Shown piece after piece: positions 1-10,240 of a stretch of DNA of 64,000 nt (position 1 is its first letter; each line of letters begins with the position of its first letter). This stretch comes from CBDBJQ01 sp965206405. GTDB taxonomy: Bacteria > Pseudomonadota > Alphaproteobacteria > UBA8366. The stretch lies in NCBI GenBank assembly GCA_965206405.1, contig CBDBJQ010000006.1, positions 1,178,001 to 1,242,000 of the forward strand, given 5' to 3'. The position numbers and the translations under genes were made by a program. Below the pieces are notes generated by a model. It made no database searches, had not been told where the DNA came from, and was given only the letters and a program-made list of their open reading frames with translations.

Positions 1-470
1 TCGGTCTCCGCGCCCCTCTTTCGGCGCTCAGCAACGCCCGTTTCGGCATCTGCTGGGGTGCTGTGGGCGCAGCCGAGGATTGCTGGCACAGGGCGCGGGA
101 TTATGTCATCGAGCGCAAGCAGTTCGGTCGACCGCTCGCGGCCACGCAGCTGGTGCAGAAAAAACTCGCCGACATGCAAACCGAGATCGCCCTGGCTCTC
201 CAGGCCTGCCTTCGTCTCAGCCGGATGCGGGACGACGGCAAGGTGACACCGGAAGCGATCTCGCTGGTCAAGCGGAACGCCACCGGCAAAGCGCTGGAAA
301 TTGCGCGTGTCGCCCGCGACATGCATGGCGGCAACGGCATCGCCGACGAATACCACGTGATTCGCCACATGATGAACATGGAGACGATCAACACCCTCGA
401 GGGCACGCACGACATACACGCCCTGGTTCTCGGGCGCGCGATCACCGGCCTGCAGGCGTTTTCCGGATAA
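1..470 (+). CDS. gcdH: glutaryl-CoA dehydrogenase, 3' part (5' end outside window)
   Basis: This is the C-terminal part of an acyl-CoA dehydrogenase whose 5' end lies before the window; the frame is open from base 3 and ends with TAA at 468-470. The segment NARFGICWGAVGAAED and the later ARDMHGGNGIADEYHVIRH followed by NTLEGTHDIHALVLGRAITG are characteristic of glutaryl-CoA dehydrogenases. These enzymes use FAD to oxidise and decarboxylate glutaryl-CoA to crotonyl-CoA in lysine and tryptophan breakdown. The TLEGTHDIH stretch carries the conserved family residues near the catalytic base. Other short-chain acyl-CoA dehydrogenases are possible, but the wording fits GcdH best. An insertion-sequence remnant follows after only 18 bases. 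Confidence 0.87.
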   Translation, partial: GLRAPLSALSNARFGICWGAVGAAEDCWHRARDYVIERKQFGRPLAATQLVQKKLADMQTEIALALQACLRLSRMRDDGKVTPEAISLVKRNATGKALEIARVARDMHGGNGIADEYHVIRHMMNMETINTLEGTHDIHALVLGRAITGLQAFSG

Positions 471-488
471 GGCCGTCGGATTGCTGCC

Positions 489-1043
489 ATGACAGAATTG
501 ATGGCAGGACATTTCCGGATGCCGGAGCGCAAGATCAGGCTGTCGGCGTCAGAGAGGGATGACCTGCTTTACCTGATGATTGATGGCACGGAGCGTCCGG
601 TTCAACGCCCGAAAAAGCTCTCGCATCGCAAGGCGAAGTATTCCGGCAAGAAAAAGCACCACACGGCCTCACATCAGATCATCACCGATGACAAAAAACG
701 GGTTCTGGCGGTCGGTCCGGCGCAACCCGGGCGCGCACATGACAAGCGTATCTACGACGAGGCGCGCGTGGATAAGCCACCGGGTGTGCTTGTACTTGGT
801 GATCTCGGTTATCTGGGAACATCGCTTGAAATCCCGCTCAAAGCCTCAAGGAACCACCCCCTTACGGACGAACAGAAAACTTACAACGCTTGGCACGCAA
901 AGCTACGTATCGGCGTGGAGCACGGTATTTGCCGCATGAAAAAGTTCGGAGTATTTGCCGAAACTTACCGCGGCAACCGGCAGGAAAACATGATTGCCAA
1001 GAACGTCGGGGCGCTGGCAAACATGAATTTGACAACAGCGTGA
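489..1043 (+). pseudogene. IS5-type DDE transposase, N-terminally truncated remnant
   Basis: The 184-residue frame carries the catalytic half of a DDE_Tnp_4 (IS5 superfamily) transposase. The first Asp lies in LMIDGTERPVQRPKK, the basic block is KYSGKKKHH, the second Asp is in GDLGYLG and the Glu in RIGVEHGICRMKKF. Family members are normally about 250 residues or more and begin with a helix-turn-helix region, which is missing here; the homology starts near GHFRMPERKIRL. I see no clear terminal repeats. It sits between gcdH and the adhesin leader and is probably a dead fragment that brought in or rearranged the adhesin upstream region. Confidence 0.8.
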
Positions 1044-1106
1044 CCAAATCGGTAAGGATACATCCGTTCTCAATTACCTGATGTTATTGTGAATCAGGTC
1101 TATTAT

Positions 1107-1123
1107 CCCCCCCCCCCCCCCCC
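1107..1123 (+). repeat. homopolymeric C17 tract in the adhesin leader
   Basis: Seventeen consecutive cytosines lie directly after the AT-rich hexamer TATTAT (1101-1106). They end 37 bases before the AGGAGGAG ribosome-binding site and 51 bases before the GTG start of the giant adhesin. Long C or G tracts are classic sites of slipped-strand mispairing. The tract is non-coding because a TGA stop lies immediately before the GTG in the adhesin frame. Any effect would therefore be on transcription or on the leader RNA. Confidence 0.9.
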
Positions 1124-1160
1124 GCAAAAATGTTGAACAAGCCGTTGAATCTGATAAGCT

Positions 1161-1170
1161 ACAGGAGGAG
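1161..1170 (+). promoter_or_regulatory. strong ribosome-binding site deciding the GTG start of the giant adhesin
   Basis: The sequence ACAGGAGGAG contains a near-ideal Shine-Dalgarno core ending 4 bases before GTG at 1175. This favours that GTG over the ATG at 1202. An in-frame TGA at 1172-1174 rules out any longer start. Confidence 0.75.
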
Positions 1171-1174
1171 TTGA

Positions 1175-4100
1175 GTGCGCACTGTAAAGCAAGGGACGTT
1201 CATGACTATCTCAAAGTCTTATCCGGCGGCACCCCACTTTCTGGGGCCGGTCTTCATGGCCACCGCGCGGTTTTGTGCGGTGGCGTTGCTTGCTTTGCTG
1301 TGGGTGGCGCAACCGGCTAGTGCCCAAATGCCTGACCTGAGGGGCACCACAACGCCCCTTCCGGTCACGCCGGGGGGTGATGCGGTGGTGGTCTTTCCCG
1401 ATTTGACCGTGAACGATGAAGATAGCGACCCTGTTGTCGTAAGAATAAGAATCGAGAATCCGGATGACTTGAATGCTGCCGATACCCTGGCCTTCCAAGG
1501 TACTCCGGATACGAGCGGGTTTCAGGTGCAGTTTTTTTCCGGCGCCGAGATTTTAGGTACTGGTAATGATACATTGTTTGGCGCTTTGGCGGGGTTGTCG
1601 GGGGCAGTCGCAGAAAAATGGCATGGTGTGCTCAGGAACATCACCTTTGCGGCACCCGCCGGTAGTGGCGGACGCGAGCTTCGATTATTCGCTGAGGTGC
1701 GATACGATACTACTAATACCTCCTCCGACACCCTGACCCGAACCCTCAACATTGCGGCGGCGCCGCCGACGAACAGCCCGGCGACGGGAAATCCGACGAT
1801 CAGCGGCACGCCCCGGGTGGGGCAGACCCTGACGGCGGAGACCGGGGCGATTGCGGATGCTGATGGCCTTGCGAACGTGACTTTCACCTATCAATGGCTG
1901 GAGGATGGCGTGGCCATTAGCGGGGCGACCGCGCAGACCTTGGTCCCGACGTCGGCGCATGTGGGCGCGGATATTGAGGTACAAGTCAGCTTTACCGACG
2001 ATGACGGTAACAATGAACGCCGGACCAGCGACTTGGTCAGCATTGCAGCAGCGGCGGCGGCGAACAGCCCGCCCACCGGATTGCCCACTGTGCGTGGGCT
2101 GTTCGCCCAGGGGCGGGAGCTGACGGCGGATACCGTGAACCTGGCCGATGCCGATGGCCTGCCTGCGGCGTCCACCTTCCGGTACCAATGGCATACCAAC
2201 GACGGCACGGGAAGCGAGCCGGGTACGAACACGCCCATTGGCGGCGCGACCTCCCGCACGTATACCCTGACCGAGGACGAGGTCGGCCTGCGGATCGGCG
2301 TTACGGTGAGTTACACCGACCTTGGCACTCCTCCTACGGATGAAAGCGTAACCAATACTTTCATCCCGCTGGTGACTGGCCCCGCCGCTCCGCTGGTCGC
2401 CGATGCGGGGGCGGATCAGGTGGTCGACGAGGGCGAAATAGTCACCCTTGACGGCAGCGGCAGTTCCAGCCCTGCCCCCGGGCCTTTGAGCTACCTTTGG
2501 GGTCAGGACGACAACAGTGGCCATGACATTCTTCTGCCGAATCCCCTCACCGCCCAACAGACATTCCCCGCGCCAAGCGGGCTGACTGAAGATGCCGAGC
2601 TGGTATTTCTCTTGGGGGTGTCCGATACGATCGGTGGATTTGCCTCCGACCAGGTTCGGGTTCGGGTTCGCGCCGCCGCATCGGGCTCCAACAATCCGCC
2701 CACCGGTCGCCTGACCATCGATGGCGATCCCCGTTCGGGCCAGACCCTGACGGCGGATACCAGCGCCATTGGCGATGCCGATGGCCTGCCCGATGCGGGT
2801 ACATTCACCTATCAATGGTTTGCAGACGACGGAACCACCAATGCGGCCATTGGCGGCGCGACCGGCTCCACCTATCTGCTGACCGATGCGCAGATCGACG
2901 CCAGGATTAGCCTGGTGCTCCGTTACACCGATAACCTGGGGGTGGCTGAGCGCGTGACCAGTTTGGCCGTGGGGCCGGTGGTGCCGGTGAACTCTGCGCC
3001 GGTCGCCGTGATAGCGCCTATTGATCCGGCGCTGTTGCTCACCGAAGGGAACCTGACCGGCCTGGACGGGGGAATCGACATCACCCTGGACGGCAGCGGC
3101 AGCTCCGACCCCGATGGCGATAATCTGACCTATCTATGGTCTCTTTCGAGCGCGACCACCGGCACCCCAGGGGGGACCCTGGACAATGATGGCCTCTCCA
3201 CCCCCGTACTCACTCTATTCGAGCGGCTATCAATTGCGGATACTCTGACCATCTCTTTGACGGTGACCGACCCTGACGGTGAGGAGAACACCGCGACGGC
3301 AGAGTATACCCTCTTGCCTGAGGCGCCTATTCCCAATCGTGCCCCGGATGCTCTGGTCGGCACTGGGACCGCCACTGCCAGCCTGACCGCCTTTTCGGGC
3401 GAGACGGTCACCCTGGACGGCAGTAGCAGTTCCGACCCCGATTTAGGCCAAACCGCGACCCTGACCTATCGCTGGCGGCATATATCAAATAGTTTCTTTG
3501 GCGAGATTCCCCTGGACGGAGCCGGCACGCCCACCGCAAGCTTCACGGCGCCGCCATCAACATCTGATACCAATATTAATACGAATAACGAGTTTGAACT
3601 GACGGTAACCGACACCGCCGGCGCTTCCGACACGGCCAGGGTGCTTGTCAACATACGGCCAAACTCCCCGCCCACCGGCGCGGTGCGCATCACCGGCATC
3701 CCGCTCCTGGGCGTGACCCTGACGGCGAACACTGACACCCTGGGCGACCCCGATGGTCTGCCCGCTGCCTCCACCTTCGGTTATCAATGGCAGCGCAATG
3801 GCGTTGGTATTTCCGGCGCCACCGAGCGCAGCTACCTCCTGACGGCGGACGATGCCGGCCAACTCATCACCGTCACGGTCAGCTACGAGGATACGGCTAC
3901 CCCCGCTGGTGGCAAAAATGAAAGCCTGAGGAGCGACCCCGTCGGGCCGGTGATTGGCGCACCGGTGGTCATCGCGGGCACGCCGACCCAGGGCGAGGTG
4001 CTGACGGCGGATACCTCGGCCATTGACGGTAACCCGCAACCGGGGGCGGCATTCGCGTATCAATGGTTCGCAAACGACGGAGCCACCAACGCGGAAATCG

Positions 4101-7100
4101 CCGGCGCGACCAACCGCAACTACCGACTGAGCCAGGCCGAAGTAGGCCGGCGAATCACCCTGCGCGTGAACTATATCGATACGGATGGCACGGAAACGGG
4201 GCCACTGACCAGCGCGCCCACGGCGGCGGTGGCCGATGCCAATGTTGGCCCCAGCGGCGTGGTGCGCATCGACGGCAGGCCGACCCAGGGCGAGACCCTG
4301 ACGGCGGATACCACGGACATTGCCGATGATGATGGCCCTGCCAGCCTGACGTTCACCTATCAATGGAATACGCGGTCTGGATCCACCGACACGGCCATCA
4401 GCGGCGAGACCTCTGCAACCTACCTCCTGAGCGCGGATGATGTGGGCGATCAAATCACCGTGAGCGTGCGCTATACCGATGCCGAGGGCACCGCCGAGGG
4501 GCCGCTGACCAGCGCGCCCACGGCGGCGGTGGCCGGGTTTAACCTGAGCGGCGCCACAACGCCCCTTGCCGTCCTGCCGGGGGATGATGCGGTGGCAATC
4601 TTTCCTGACCTGCGCATAGACAGAGGGCGGCCCGATACCTTTAGACTAAGAGTCGAGAGTACGGCTGATCTGAACCCTGGCGATATGGTGGCGCTCGCTC
4701 CTACTGCGGAGAGGAGCGGTTATACCATTGTATTTGTACCCATCGCCAATATTGCTGGACCGCTAAACACAATAGTCGGTGTTAGTACCCCCAACAACGA
4801 TGACGAAGCCCCAGAGCGGTGGCATAACCTGCTCCGGCACTTCACCTTTCAGGCACCCGCCGGTAGTGGCGGACGCGAGGTTCGATTCATCGCTGAGTTA
4901 ACGATCCCGGACCTTGTTAACGGTACTGACGATATCGTTGAAACCCTGACCCGAACCCTCAATATCAGCGCCAACAACGCGCCCACCTCAAGCGGGCTTA
5001 CGGCCACGCTGGACGAGGATGACCGCCATACCTTTGCGGCTGACGAGTTTGATTTTGAGGATGCCGACAGTGGCAATACCCTGCAACAGGTGCGCATCGA
5101 TACCCTGCCCGACAACACCAACGGCAGCCTGGCGCTGAACGGCGCGGCGGTGACCGCAGAGCAAGTGATTGCCGTTGCCGATATTCCGACTCTGGTCTAT
5201 ACCCCGGCGGCCAATGTCAACGGCGAGGCGACTTTCACCTTCAGCGTCTCCGACGGCACTGATTTCAGTGCCGCGCCCGCCACGGCAACCCTGACCGTGG
5301 ACGCGGTCAATGACCCGCCCACCGGCACGGTAACCATCGCCGGCACCCCGGTGCGGGGCGAGAACCTGGCCGCCAATACCTTCGACATCGAAGATGTTGA
5401 AGGCCAGAATGTCCTGCCATTCACCTATCAATGGAACCGCGGCGACGGCACCACCAGCGAGGCCATCAGCGGCGCGACCTCGGTAATCTACACCCTGACC
5501 GCGGACGATGTGGGCGAGCAAATCACCGTGAGTGTGCGCTATACCGATGCCGAGGGCACCGACGAGGGGCCCTTAACCAGTGCGCCTACGGCGGCTATCC
5601 TCGATGAGTTCCATACGATATCCGTGACCGGGGAGAGCGGTACGGTGGACGAGGGCGATGATGCCTTCTTCACCGTAACCCTGTCGGCATCGCCAGTGGA
5701 CACGATCCGAATAGCCTATAGCACCTCCATTGAGGACGACGACAGCGCCCAGGAGAATGATTTCACGCCGACCAGCGGCGTGCTGTCCTTTGCCAGCAAT
5801 AACAACCTGACCGCGGGCATCACAGTGCCCATAACGGCGGATAGCGAGGTGGAGGGCAACGAGACCTTCACGCTAACCCTGACGGTGGCCGACGGTTTCA
5901 CCCTGCCGCCAACTTTCATCCTCAACCCGTCCGCCACCAGCGCCAGGGCGACCATCGCAGGCAGTGCGGGCAGTAATACCCCGCCCACCACCAGCGGGCT
6001 GGCGGTCAGCACAAACGAGGATATCGCCCACACTTTTGCGGCCGGCCAGTTTAATTTTGCCGATACCGACAGCGGCGATAACCTGACAGCGGTGCGCATC
6101 GATACCCTGCCCGCCGGCGCCAACGGCAGCCTGGCGCTGAACGGCACGGCGGTCATCGCAGGGCAAGAGATTGCCGCTACCGGTATTCCGAATCTGGTCT
6201 ATACCCCGGCCACCAATGTCAACGGCGATGCGACCTTCACCTTCAGCGTCTCCGACGGCACTGCCTTCAGTACCCCGCCCGCCACGGCAACCGTGACCGT
6301 GACCGCGGTCAATGACGCGCCCACCACCAGCAATCTGACGGCCACCATTGCTGAGGACAACACCCATACCTTTGCGGCGGCGGACTTCACCTTTAACGAT
6401 GTGGACAGCGGCGATACCCTGCAACAGGTGCGCATCGATACCCTGCCCGACAGCACCGACGGCAGTCTGGCGCTGGGCACGGGCACGAGCGCTACGCCGG
6501 TTAACCCTACCCAGGTGATTGCCGTTGCCGATATCCCGACTCTGGTCTATACCCCGGTGACCAATGTCAACGGCGCTGCGACCTTCACCTTCAGCGTCTC
6601 CGACGGCACTGACTTCAGTGCCACGCCCGCCACGGCAACCGTGACCGTGACCGCGGTCAATGACCCGCCCACCATCAGCGGCCTCCCCGACAAAACCGTG
6701 GTGCAAGGGGAGGATTATAGTTTCACGCCGCGCGGCGATGATGCGGATGACGACACGCTGGAATACGCCATCACCAATATGCCAAGCTGGGCCAGTTTCG
6801 ACGAAACGACCGGGGCCTTGACCGGCACGCCTGCCAGCACCGATGTCGCCAACTACGAGAATATCGTGATCAGCGTCACCGATAACATCATCACCACGCC
6901 GGTAGCCCTTAGCCCCTTCGCCATCGCAGTCACCGCCACCGCCACCACCAATATGCCGCCCATCGCAAATGCCGGTCCAAATCAGAGGGTGAGCAAGGGC
7001 ACGGAAGTCACGCTTGATGGCACGGGCAGTGACGATCCTGACGGCGATAATTCGGCCCTGATCTACCTTTGGGAACGGGTTTCCGGTCCCACCGAAGTAA

Positions 7101-10100
7101 CTTTAAGCAGTGCGGCAGTCTCACAGCCAACCTTCACCATTCCAACCGTGATACCGACTAATCCTGCCTCGTACACTTTCAGGTTGACCGTTAATGACGG
7201 GCAGGAATCGTCCGCCCCGGCAACCGTCAGAATCTTTATCAGACCGCTGTTTCAGGCCACCATCGCGAATCAAACCTTCAGCGCGGGCAATGCAATTACG
7301 CCTATAACTTTGCCCGAGGCGCGGGGCGGGCCCGATTCATTGCCGAGTGCCAATACCTATACGCTGACGCCTGTTCCTCTGCCGGCTGGACTGGCTTTCA
7401 ATGCTACCAGCCGAATACTGTCTGGTACGCCGACACAAGCCGGGACCTTTGACCTGACCTACACCGCGACGAATGAGTTCAATGACACGGATTCACTGGG
7501 CTTTAGCATTACAGTGACCAGCGCCGCCAATAACCCGCCCACCACCAGCGGGCTGACGGTCAGCACAAACGAGGATATCGCCCACACTTTTGCGGCCGCC
7601 CAGTTTAATTTTGCCGATACCGACAGCGGCGATAGCCTGACAGCGGTGCGCATCGATACCCTGCCCGCCGGCGCCAACGGCAGCCTGGCGCTGGGCACGG
7701 GCACGAGCGCTACGCCGGTTAACATTGCCCAAGTGATTCCCGTTGCCGATATTCCGACTCTGGTCTATACCCCGGCCACCAATGTCAACGGCGATGCGAC
7801 CTTCACCTTCAGCGTCTCCGACGGCACTGACTTCAGTGCCACGCCCGCCACGGCAACCGTGACCGTGACCCCGGTCAATGACGAACCCAGCGGATTGCCG
7901 ACGATCAGCGGCACGCCCCGGGTGGGGGAGACCCTGACGGCAAACACCGGCGGCATCAGCGATATCGATGGCCTTACCAACACGACTTTCACCTATCAAT
8001 GGCTGGAGGGTGGCGGGACCATTAGCGGGGCGACCGCGCAGACCCTGGTCCTGACGCCGGCGCAGTTGGGCGCGGATATCGAGGTACGGGTCAGCTTTAC
8101 CGACGATGCCGGCAACGATGAAAGACTGACCAGCCAAGCGGTCAGCGTTTTAGCGGCGATTTCGGAGACGGTGTCGATCTCGGGCGGCGGCAACGTGGCC
8201 GAGGGCGCGGATGCCACCTTCACAGTGACCCTGTCGGGCTCACCGGGCGCGGCAGTGGTGGTGGACTATGCGGTTGCATCGGGCACGGCCACAGCAGGGG
8301 ATGATTTCGGGGATCCGAGCGGAAGCGGCACGCTGACCTTTGCGGCGAACACGACCGATCTGACCCAGACCTTCACCGTGCCGGTGTTAACCGACAGCAT
8401 TGTGGAAGGCAGCGAGACCTTCACGGCGACCCTGAGCGCAAACGCCTCGACCCCGCTGCCGACAGGCTTCAGCCTGGGCACGGCAACGGCAACGGCGACG
8501 ATTGCAGCAGCGGGTTCGGCGACGGTGTCGATCTCGGGCGGCGGCAACGTGAACGAGGGCGATGATGCCACCTTCACGGTGATTTTGTCGGGCTCACCGG
8601 GCGCGGCAGTAATGGTGGATTATGCCACCGTGGCGGGCACGGCGACCGCGGGTGATTTCACAGCAAGGAACGGCACGCTGACCTTTGCGGCCGGCGTGAC
8701 CGGGACCGCCCTGAGCCAGACCTTCACCGTGCCGGTGGAGAACGATAATCTGCTGGAAGGGGACGAGAGCTTCACTGTGACCCTGAGCGCGAACACTGTC
8801 AGCCCGCTGCCGGCAGGCTTCGCCCTTGTCACGGCGACGGCAACGGTAATCATCGCGGAGAACGATGTGGAGGAGAGGCTTGCCGATCTGAATAACACGG
8901 TTCTGCCTGAAGTGGCGCGTGCCTTTACCGACCAGACGGTGGGAGCGATAACGAAACGTATTGGTCAGGCCAGGGATGGTACGACCCGTTCTGTCGCCAT
9001 CGCCGGGCAATCCACATTGGCCGGGGCGGCATCTGTCCACGGTCAGGCCATAGCCGATGGTACGCTGAGTTTGAAGGATGTACTGGGTAACTCCGATTTT
9101 GTACTGCCGCTGGATAGTGTGGACGGCGGTATGGATGATGGAATCATGTCCTCCCTGACTTTATGGGGCGGAGGCGGTTACCGTAATTTCGAAGGTTCCG
9201 ACGGAGATGTAAGCTTCGATGGAGACCTGTTCAGTGCCCATCTGGGACTGGATGCCCGACCCCGTGACGACCTGTTGATCGGTTTTGCTGCGTCCTGGGG
9301 CCAGAGCGATCTTGACTACAAAGGAGTCTCTGACCTGAGCGGCGATCACAAGCTGAATATTACCAGCGTCCATCCTTACGCGAGTTGGGAGGCTCTGGCC
9401 GGACAACTGGACCTGTGGGTCACCGCGGGTTACGGCTGGGGTGAGCTTGAGATCGCCAATGACGGGATGAAGCGTGTATCGAGCGATGTCAAGATGCGGA
9501 CTGTGGGTGGCGGTAGCGATTATCAGTTGCCACAGATAGGGGCGACCAAATTCAAGCTGAAGAGTTCAGCCTTGCTGACAGAGCTGGAAGTGGAAGGCGG
9601 CGACGATATAGAAGCCCTGGATGTGGAGTCCAGCCTGTTGCGGATGGTTCTGGAAGGGTCGCATAAGCTTATGTTGTCTGACAGGGCTTATGTAGAGCCG
9701 AGCCTGGAGGCCGGAGTGCGGTATGATGGCGGTGACGGCGAGACCGGTTTCGGGGCTGAGCTGGGTGCCGGTTTCCGTTACATCGACCCGATTGCCGGCC
9801 TGACTTTGGAAGGCAGGGCGCGGACTCTTGTGGGACGGGACAATTATGAGGAATGGGGTGTTTCCGGCCTGATCCTCCTGGAGCAGGGCAGAAACGGGCG
9901 GGGACTGTCATTCAGTCTGAGTCCCGGCTACGGCATTACAGACAGTAGCAGCACACAGGAGCTATGGCGGGAGGGTCTGCGTAACGAGATCAGTGATGAC
10001 CGGGATTACGGCGCACGGTTGGACACCCGTCTTGGTTACGGTCTGACGGCTCCTGGTGGACAGGGGCTACTGACTCCTTACAGTGAGATGACCTTCGGTG

Positions 10101-10240
10101 GCTCTTCCAGGAGTTATCGTCTGGGGATGAGATGGGAACTTGATTCGTTGTTTAACCTGAACCTGACCGGTGAGCGCAGTGAAAGCGACAACAACGCCAC
10201 TGACCACGCCATCATGCTGAAAGGCGATATCCAGTTTTAA
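1175..10240 (+). CDS. giant modular autotransporter-like adhesin (3021 aa)
   Basis: This is a secreted or surface adhesin-type protein of 3021 residues. Residues 1-50 form a long signal peptide ending ASA before Q51. The passenger is a chain of Ig-like and related modules. Ig-like repeats of the form GxPxxGxTLTA...YQW lie near 205-400, 505-610, 830-1120, 1375-1475 and 2240-2330. PKD-like LDGSGSS modules lie near 410, 615, 725 and 1925. Cadherin-like FTFSVSDGTDFS modules lie near 1268-1370, 1605-1830 and 2120-2240. Two SGxPxxxG putative-Ig modules lie near 1830 and 2025, and Calx-beta modules near 1480-1600 and 2330-2570. An unrecognised domain of about 150 residues occurs twice (51-200 and 1120-1268). 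The last 400 residues or so form an outer-membrane beta-barrel ending in Phe. Function beyond adhesion is unknown; the C17 leader tract suggests variable expression. Confidence 0.88.
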   Translation: MRTVKQGTFMTISKSYPAAPHFLGPVFMATARFCAVALLALLWVAQPASAQMPDLRGTTTPLPVTPGGDAVVVFPDLTVNDEDSDPVVVRIRIENPDDLNAADTLAFQGTPDTSGFQVQFFSGAEILGTGNDTLFGALAGLSGAVAEKWHGVLRNITFAAPAGSGGRELRLFAEVRYDTTNTSSDTLTRTLNIAAAPPTNSPATGNPTISGTPRVGQTLTAETGAIADADGLANVTFTYQWLEDGVAISGATAQTLVPTSAHVGADIEVQVSFTDDDGNNERRTSDLVSIAAAAAANSPPTGLPTVRGLFAQGRELTADTVNLADADGLPAASTFRYQWHTNDGTGSEPGTNTPIGGATSRTYTLTEDEVGLRIGVTVSYTDLGTPPTDESVTNTFIPLVTGPAAPLVADAGADQVVDEGEIVTLDGSGSSSPAPGPLSYLWGQDDNSGHDILLPNPLTAQQTFPAPSGLTEDAELVFLLGVSDTIGGFASDQVRVRVRAAASGSNNPPTGRLTIDGDPRSGQTLTADTSAIGDADGLPDAGTFTYQWFADDGTTNAAIGGATGSTYLLTDAQIDARISLVLRYTDNLGVAERVTSLAVGPVVPVNSAPVAVIAPIDPALLLTEGNLTGLDGGIDITLDGSGSSDPDGDNLTYLWSLSSATTGTPGGTLDNDGLSTPVLTLFERLSIADTLTISLTVTDPDGEENTATAEYTLLPEAPIPNRAPDALVGTGTATASLTAFSGETVTLDGSSSSDPDLGQTATLTYRWRHISNSFFGEIPLDGAGTPTASFTAPPSTSDTNINTNNEFELTVTDTAGASDTARVLVNIRPNSPPTGAVRITGIPLLGVTLTANTDTLGDPDGLPAASTFGYQWQRNGVGISGATERSYLLTADDAGQLITVTVSYEDTATPAGGKNESLRSDPVGPVIGAPVVIAGTPTQGEVLTADTSAIDGNPQPGAAFAYQWFANDGATNAEIAGATNRNYRLSQAEVGRRITLRVNYIDTDGTETGPLTSAPTAAVADANVGPSGVVRIDGRPTQGETLTADTTDIADDDGPASLTFTYQWNTRSGSTDTAISGETSATYLLSADDVGDQITVSVRYTDAEGTAEGPLTSAPTAAVAGFNLSGATTPLAVLPGDDAVAIFPDLRIDRGRPDTFRLRVESTADLNPGDMVALAPTAERSGYTIVFVPIANIAGPLNTIVGVSTPNNDDEAPERWHNLLRHFTFQAPAGSGGREVRFIAELTIPDLVNGTDDIVETLTRTLNISANNAPTSSGLTATLDEDDRHTFAADEFDFEDADSGNTLQQVRIDTLPDNTNGSLALNGAAVTAEQVIAVADIPTLVYTPAANVNGEATFTFSVSDGTDFSAAPATATLTVDAVNDPPTGTVTIAGTPVRGENLAANTFDIEDVEGQNVLPFTYQWNRGDGTTSEAISGATSVIYTLTADDVGEQITVSVRYTDAEGTDEGPLTSAPTAAILDEFHTISVTGESGTVDEGDDAFFTVTLSASPVDTIRIAYSTSIEDDDSAQENDFTPTSGVLSFASNNNLTAGITVPITADSEVEGNETFTLTLTVADGFTLPPTFILNPSATSARATIAGSAGSNTPPTTSGLAVSTNEDIAHTFAAGQFNFADTDSGDNLTAVRIDTLPAGANGSLALNGTAVIAGQEIAATGIPNLVYTPATNVNGDATFTFSVSDGTAFSTPPATATVTVTAVNDAPTTSNLTATIAEDNTHTFAAADFTFNDVDSGDTLQQVRIDTLPDSTDGSLALGTGTSATPVNPTQVIAVADIPTLVYTPVTNVNGAATFTFSVSDGTDFSATPATATVTVTAVNDPPTISGLPDKTVVQGEDYSFTPRGDDADDDTLEYAITNMPSWASFDETTGALTGTPASTDVANYENIVISVTDNIITTPVALSPFAIAVTATATTNMPPIANAGPNQRVSKGTEVTLDGTGSDDPDGDNSALIYLWERVSGPTEVTLSSAAVSQPTFTIPTVIPTNPASYTFRLTVNDGQESSAPATVRIFIRPLFQATIANQTFSAGNAITPITLPEARGGPDSLPSANTYTLTPVPLPAGLAFNATSRILSGTPTQAGTFDLTYTATNEFNDTDSLGFSITVTSAANNPPTTSGLTVSTNEDIAHTFAAAQFNFADTDSGDSLTAVRIDTLPAGANGSLALGTGTSATPVNIAQVIPVADIPTLVYTPATNVNGDATFTFSVSDGTDFSATPATATVTVTPVNDEPSGLPTISGTPRVGETLTANTGGISDIDGLTNTTFTYQWLEGGGTISGATAQTLVLTPAQLGADIEVRVSFTDDAGNDERLTSQAVSVLAAISETVSISGGGNVAEGADATFTVTLSGSPGAAVVVDYAVASGTATAGDDFGDPSGSGTLTFAANTTDLTQTFTVPVLTDSIVEGSETFTATLSANASTPLPTGFSLGTATATATIAAAGSATVSISGGGNVNEGDDATFTVILSGSPGAAVMVDYATVAGTATAGDFTARNGTLTFAAGVTGTALSQTFTVPVENDNLLEGDESFTVTLSANTVSPLPAGFALVTATATVIIAENDVEERLADLNNTVLPEVARAFTDQTVGAITKRIGQARDGTTRSVAIAGQSTLAGAASVHGQAIADGTLSLKDVLGNSDFVLPLDSVDGGMDDGIMSSLTLWGGGGYRNFEGSDGDVSFDGDLFSAHLGLDARPRDDLLIGFAASWGQSDLDYKGVSDLSGDHKLNITSVHPYASWEALAGQLDLWVTAGYGWGELEIANDGMKRVSSDVKMRTVGGGSDYQLPQIGATKFKLKSSALLTELEVEGGDDIEALDVESSLLRMVLEGSHKLMLSDRAYVEPSLEAGVRYDGGDGETGFGAELGAGFRYIDPIAGLTLEGRARTLVGRDNYEEWGVSGLILLEQGRNGRGLSFSLSPGYGITDSSSTQELWREGLRNEISDDRDYGARLDTRLGYGLTAPGGQGLLTPYSEMTFGGSSRSYRLGMRWELDSLFNLNLTGERSESDNNATDHAIMLKGDIQF

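Noticed and set aside
5985..7885. Evenly repeated segments that might look like a CRISPR-type array
   Set aside because: The repeats are long, coding and in frame, with no short palindromic repeats and unique spacers, and no cas genes are present.
1211..9406. Many long leftward open frames opposite the adhesin gene
   Set aside because: They track the repeats and high GC of the coding strand, have no ribosome sites and no recognisable domains. The forward frame is continuous with a signal peptide and barrel.
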